Assembly (NCBI GenBank): GCA_041660545.1
Contig: JBAZWE010000081.1
Span: 1 to 8,707 of the forward strand
Reading direction: 5' to 3'
Length of the DNA: 8,707 nt
DNA from: JBAZWE01 sp041660545
GTDB lineage: Bacteria > Actinomycetota > Thermoleophilia > BMS3ABIN01
Both the position numbers and the translations under genes were made by a program. The notes under the pieces are model-generated. The model ran no database searches. It saw nothing but the letters and a program-made list of their open reading frames with translations, and was not told the DNA's origin. This document shows, piece after piece, positions 6,712 through 8,707 of this stretch; the stretch's first letter is position 1; each line of letters opens with the position of its first letter.

Positions 6712-8044
6712 ATGCTCAATCCTCTCTGGTTATTATCACGAAGAAGGCTGAGGCGGCGCGTACGCTGTCTGCTCATAACGCTTGATGGAGTCGGCGCCGG
6801 GGCTCTTCCGGACGCGGAAGAATTCGATGATGCCGGAGTAAACACTCTGGGTCATGTCGCCGAGGCCGTTGGAGGGCTGCGATTGCCCAATCTGGGCGCT
6901 CTCGGGCTGGGTAATATCCTGCCTTTGAAAGGTCAACCTCCCGTTCCGCGTCCGCAGGCTCTCTACGGCAAACTGCGTGAACGTTCGCGTGGCAAGGACA
7001 CAACCGTCGGTCACTGGGAACTGATGGGCGTCGTCACAAAAAAACCGTTCCCGGTTTTTCCGCAAGGCTTCCCTCAGGCTGTGATAGAACAATTCGAGCG
7101 TGCCACCGGCCGGCAGGTAATGGGAAACAGACCCGCATCCGGCACCGAGATCATCGAGGAGCTGGGCGAGGAGCATTTAAGGACGGGCAAGCTCATCGTC
7201 TATACATCTTCCGACAGTGTCTTTCAGATAGCGGCGCATGAGGAGATAGTCCCGGTCGAAGAGCTTTATGATTATTGCACCNNNNNNNNNNCCCATGGCG
7301 CGGGAGATCCTCAAGGGCGATTTTGAAGTGGTTCGCGTTATCGCGCGCCCATTTTCCGGCGAACCGGGGAGTTTCATCCGTACGCCGCATCGCAGGGACT
7401 TCTCGCTTGAACCCCCTCGTACATACTTGAACCTGCTGCAGGAGATCGCCGTTCCGATTCATGGAGTCGGCAAGATTTCGCAGATATTTGCCGGTTCGGG
7501 AGTGGACCACGAACACAAGACCACGTCCAACGCCGAGGGGATCAACAAGACGATCTCGATCATGAGGGAGATAGACGAAGGCCTCGTGTTCACCAACCTG
7601 GTGGATTTTGACATGCTGTGGGGACATCGCAACGATTACAGAGGGTTTGCGGCCGGCCTGGAAGAGGTCGACGCGGCTATTCCGGAGCTTATCGCCTCAT
7701 GCGGGGAGCGTGACATGATGATCATCACAGCCGACCATGGTTGCGATCCGACCACGCCCGGGACCGATCACACACGCGAGTATATCCCGATGCTGGCACG
7801 GATGGGAAACGATGTCTTTTCGCCCGGGGGACCGATGTTCGCCAGCGAAAAACATCGTTCACCAGGTTCAAAGGAAATCATAGAATTGATTACCGAGGCA
7901 CCATATAAAGGTGAATTTGCCGATGTCGGAGCCACGGTCTTCCGCTTTTTTACAGGCTCCAAGCTGGAGGTTGCCGAAGCCCTTTCAATGCCGGGCAAGC
8001 CGTTCATCAAGCAGCCGCACAGGAAAAGCGGGAATATAGAATAG
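6712..8044 (+). CDS. deoB: Phosphopentomutase, interrupted by an assembly gap
   Basis: DeoB interconverts ribose or deoxyribose 1-phosphate with the 5-phosphate, linking nucleoside breakdown to the pentose phosphate pathway in the cytosol. It belongs to the alkaline phosphatase superfamily. Metal and active-site residues are visible: D25 (ITLDGVGAGALPDA), T97 (GKDTTVGHWELMG), then after the gap D (7610-7612) and H (7625-7627) in VDFDMLWGH, D-H (7733-7738) in TADHG, and H (7769-7771) in TDHTRE. The frame shifts by one across the run of ten N at 7282-7291, so this is a sequencing gap and not evidence of a pseudogene. The N-terminus carries about 16 extra residues rich in Arg, although no better start codon is seen. 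An insertion of roughly 20 residues lies before FADVGATV compared with Bacillus DeoB. It follows xerD by 114 nt, a common order in Firmicutes. Confidence 0.93.
7282..7291. other. Assembly gap (ten N)
   Basis: The left flank reads in frame up to the codon ending at 7281, and the right flank resumes with a codon starting at 7292. The true gap must therefore be a multiple of three, so ten is a placeholder. Left of the gap the protein reads LYDYCT; right of it, PMAREIL. In phosphopentomutases as I recall them the Cys is followed by two residues and then an A-R-E-like helix. That fits C-T-M-A-R-E, implying the contig ends actually overlap by about 3 nt. Confidence 0.9.
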
Positions 8045-8061
8045 AACGTGCATTCGACTCA

Positions 8062-8078
8062 GCCTGCGTATTGCAGGC
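8062..8078. terminator. Hairpin between convergent genes, possible bidirectional terminator
   Basis: GCCTGC (8062-8067) and GCAGGC (8073-8078) form a perfect 6-bp stem around a 5-nt loop. It lies 17 nt after the deoB stop and 11 nt past the stop of the convergent gene, the expected place for a shared terminator. The U-tract is poor on both strands, so termination may be weak or Rho-assisted. Confidence 0.45.
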
Positions 8079-8089
8079 GTCTTAAGGGA

Positions 8090-8707
8090 TTAACTGATTC
8101 CTGGAAGCTTCACCCAGGGGGGCGTTGAGCCAGGGGGAGCACAGCGCGTATATACGAATTTCGACTCGGAAGTCTGTCCGTCTTCGCTGGTAGCGCCCAC
8201 AACTGTCATACCTCTCGAATAATAGGGGATGATGCAGATGAAATACTGGGGCGGTGTGACCACGGCAAAAGCCTGTCCGGCCTCATCGGTGACAGTGGTG
8301 CTCTCGAGAAATCTGAAATCATAATTATTCGACAGGCCCCACTTGATAGTCTTGCCCGCAACCGCAATGCCACTGGCATCTTTTAATGTGATCACGAAGC
8401 GGCGAGGGCCGTACGTGGAGTCCATGACAAAAGGATGAATCCCTGTCTCAGTAGTCGGATCGGCCGGGCAGCCTTCGTTTGCCAGGGCGAAGTCAGGGTC
8501 GATGTTCATCAGGTTCTGCTCTACCGGTTGTGGTGGAGCGGGTGGATTGGCGGCATCCGGCAGACAAATAAATCTGACCCGACTGTGAAAACTTCCCACT
8601 CCGTGGGGAATTCGGAATCTCATGCTAACCTGGCCGAGGGTTGACTGCGAGAGATCGCCGATATACCTGGGCATCGGGGTTTCCAGCGATACACCGTTGC
8701 TGGCATC
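8090..8707 (-). CDS. Probable surface or secreted protein with Ig-like (Big_1-type) domain, C-terminal part
   Basis: The reading frame is open to the window's right edge, giving 205 visible residues; the real start lies outside. The first ATG in the window (8674) is not a convincing start because coding sequence continues above it. Visible residues about 100-188 look like a bacterial Ig-like domain of the Big_1/invasin type: FVITLKDASGIAVAGKTIKW, then TVTDEAGQAFAVVTPP, then TVVGATSEDGQTSESKFVY. A proline-rich linker (AANPPAPPQP, 52-61) precedes it, after a beta-rich segment that I do not recognise. Four cysteines (C48, C80, C158, C189) could form disulfides, consistent with export. The protein ends soon after the domain in a Pro-rich tail, with no sortase motif or C-terminal membrane anchor. 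It converges on deoB. Domain call is reasonable; overall function is unknown. Confidence 0.75.
   Translation of the reverse strand, partial: DASNGVSLETPMPRYIGDLSQSTLGQVSMRFRIPHGVGSFHSRVRFICLPDAANPPAPPQPVEQNLMNIDPDFALANEGCPADPTTETGIHPFVMDSTYGPRRFVITLKDASGIAVAGKTIKWGLSNNYDFRFLESTTVTDEAGQAFAVVTPPQYFICIIPYYSRGMTVVGATSEDGQTSESKFVYTRCAPPGSTPPWVKLPGIS

Noticed and set aside
6712..8044. deoB as a frameshifted pseudogene
   Set aside because: The frame change coincides exactly with the run of N, and all metal ligands are intact on both sides.
8435..8644. Plus-strand reading frame opposite the Ig-like protein
   Set aside because: It is antisense to a protein with recognisable domain pattern, has no homology-like features and no ribosome binding site worth noting.

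Overview
This window of about 8.7 kb is a compact, bacterial, chromosomal housekeeping region. Base composition is moderately GC-rich in the genes, with conspicuously AT-rich gaps between them. It carries six complete or near-complete plus-strand genes, flanked at both ends by partial minus-strand genes for exported proteins. I see no mobile element, CRISPR array, tRNA or rRNA. Gene content and order suggest a Gram-positive lineage, either a deep-branching actinobacterial group or a clostridial Firmicute. pyrG next to a Nudix gene and xerD recalls Actinobacteria, and xerD followed directly by deoB recalls Firmicutes. This placement is an inference from gene order and is not firm.

Layout: (1) 1-266, minus, is the N-terminus of an exported protein, possibly a glucosaminidase-type cell-wall hydrolase. 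(2) 267-425 is a divergent promoter region. (3) 426-626 is a small single-cluster [4Fe-4S] ferredoxin. (4) 627-835 is a structured leader containing a long hairpin, an extended -10 promoter, an AT palindrome and an intrinsic-terminator-like hairpin, all upstream of pyrG. (5) 836-4259 is a tight run of pyrG (CTP synthase), an M20 PepT-like peptidase and a Nudix ADP-ribose pyrophosphatase, likely one operon. (6) 4341-5483 is alanine dehydrogenase, starting at TTG. (7) 5647-6597 is a XerD-type tyrosine recombinase. (8) 6598-6711 is a gap with mutually exclusive pairing possibilities. (9) 6712-8044 is phosphopentomutase deoB, interrupted by a 10-N assembly gap. (10) A hairpin at 8062-8078 separates deoB from a convergent minus-strand secreted protein with an Ig-like (Big_1-type) domain, which runs off the window.

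Functional theme: several genes concern nucleotides and ribose phosphates. CTP synthase makes CTP, the Nudix enzyme releases ribose 5-phosphate from ADP-ribose, and DeoB interconverts pentose 1- and 5-phosphates. The peptidase and alanine dehydrogenase concern amino-acid turnover, XerD chromosome dimer resolution. The most interesting non-coding signal is the pyrG leader, where a terminator-like hairpin lies between the only good promoter and the gene. That is the layout of an attenuator. I found no convincing novel multi-gene system here.
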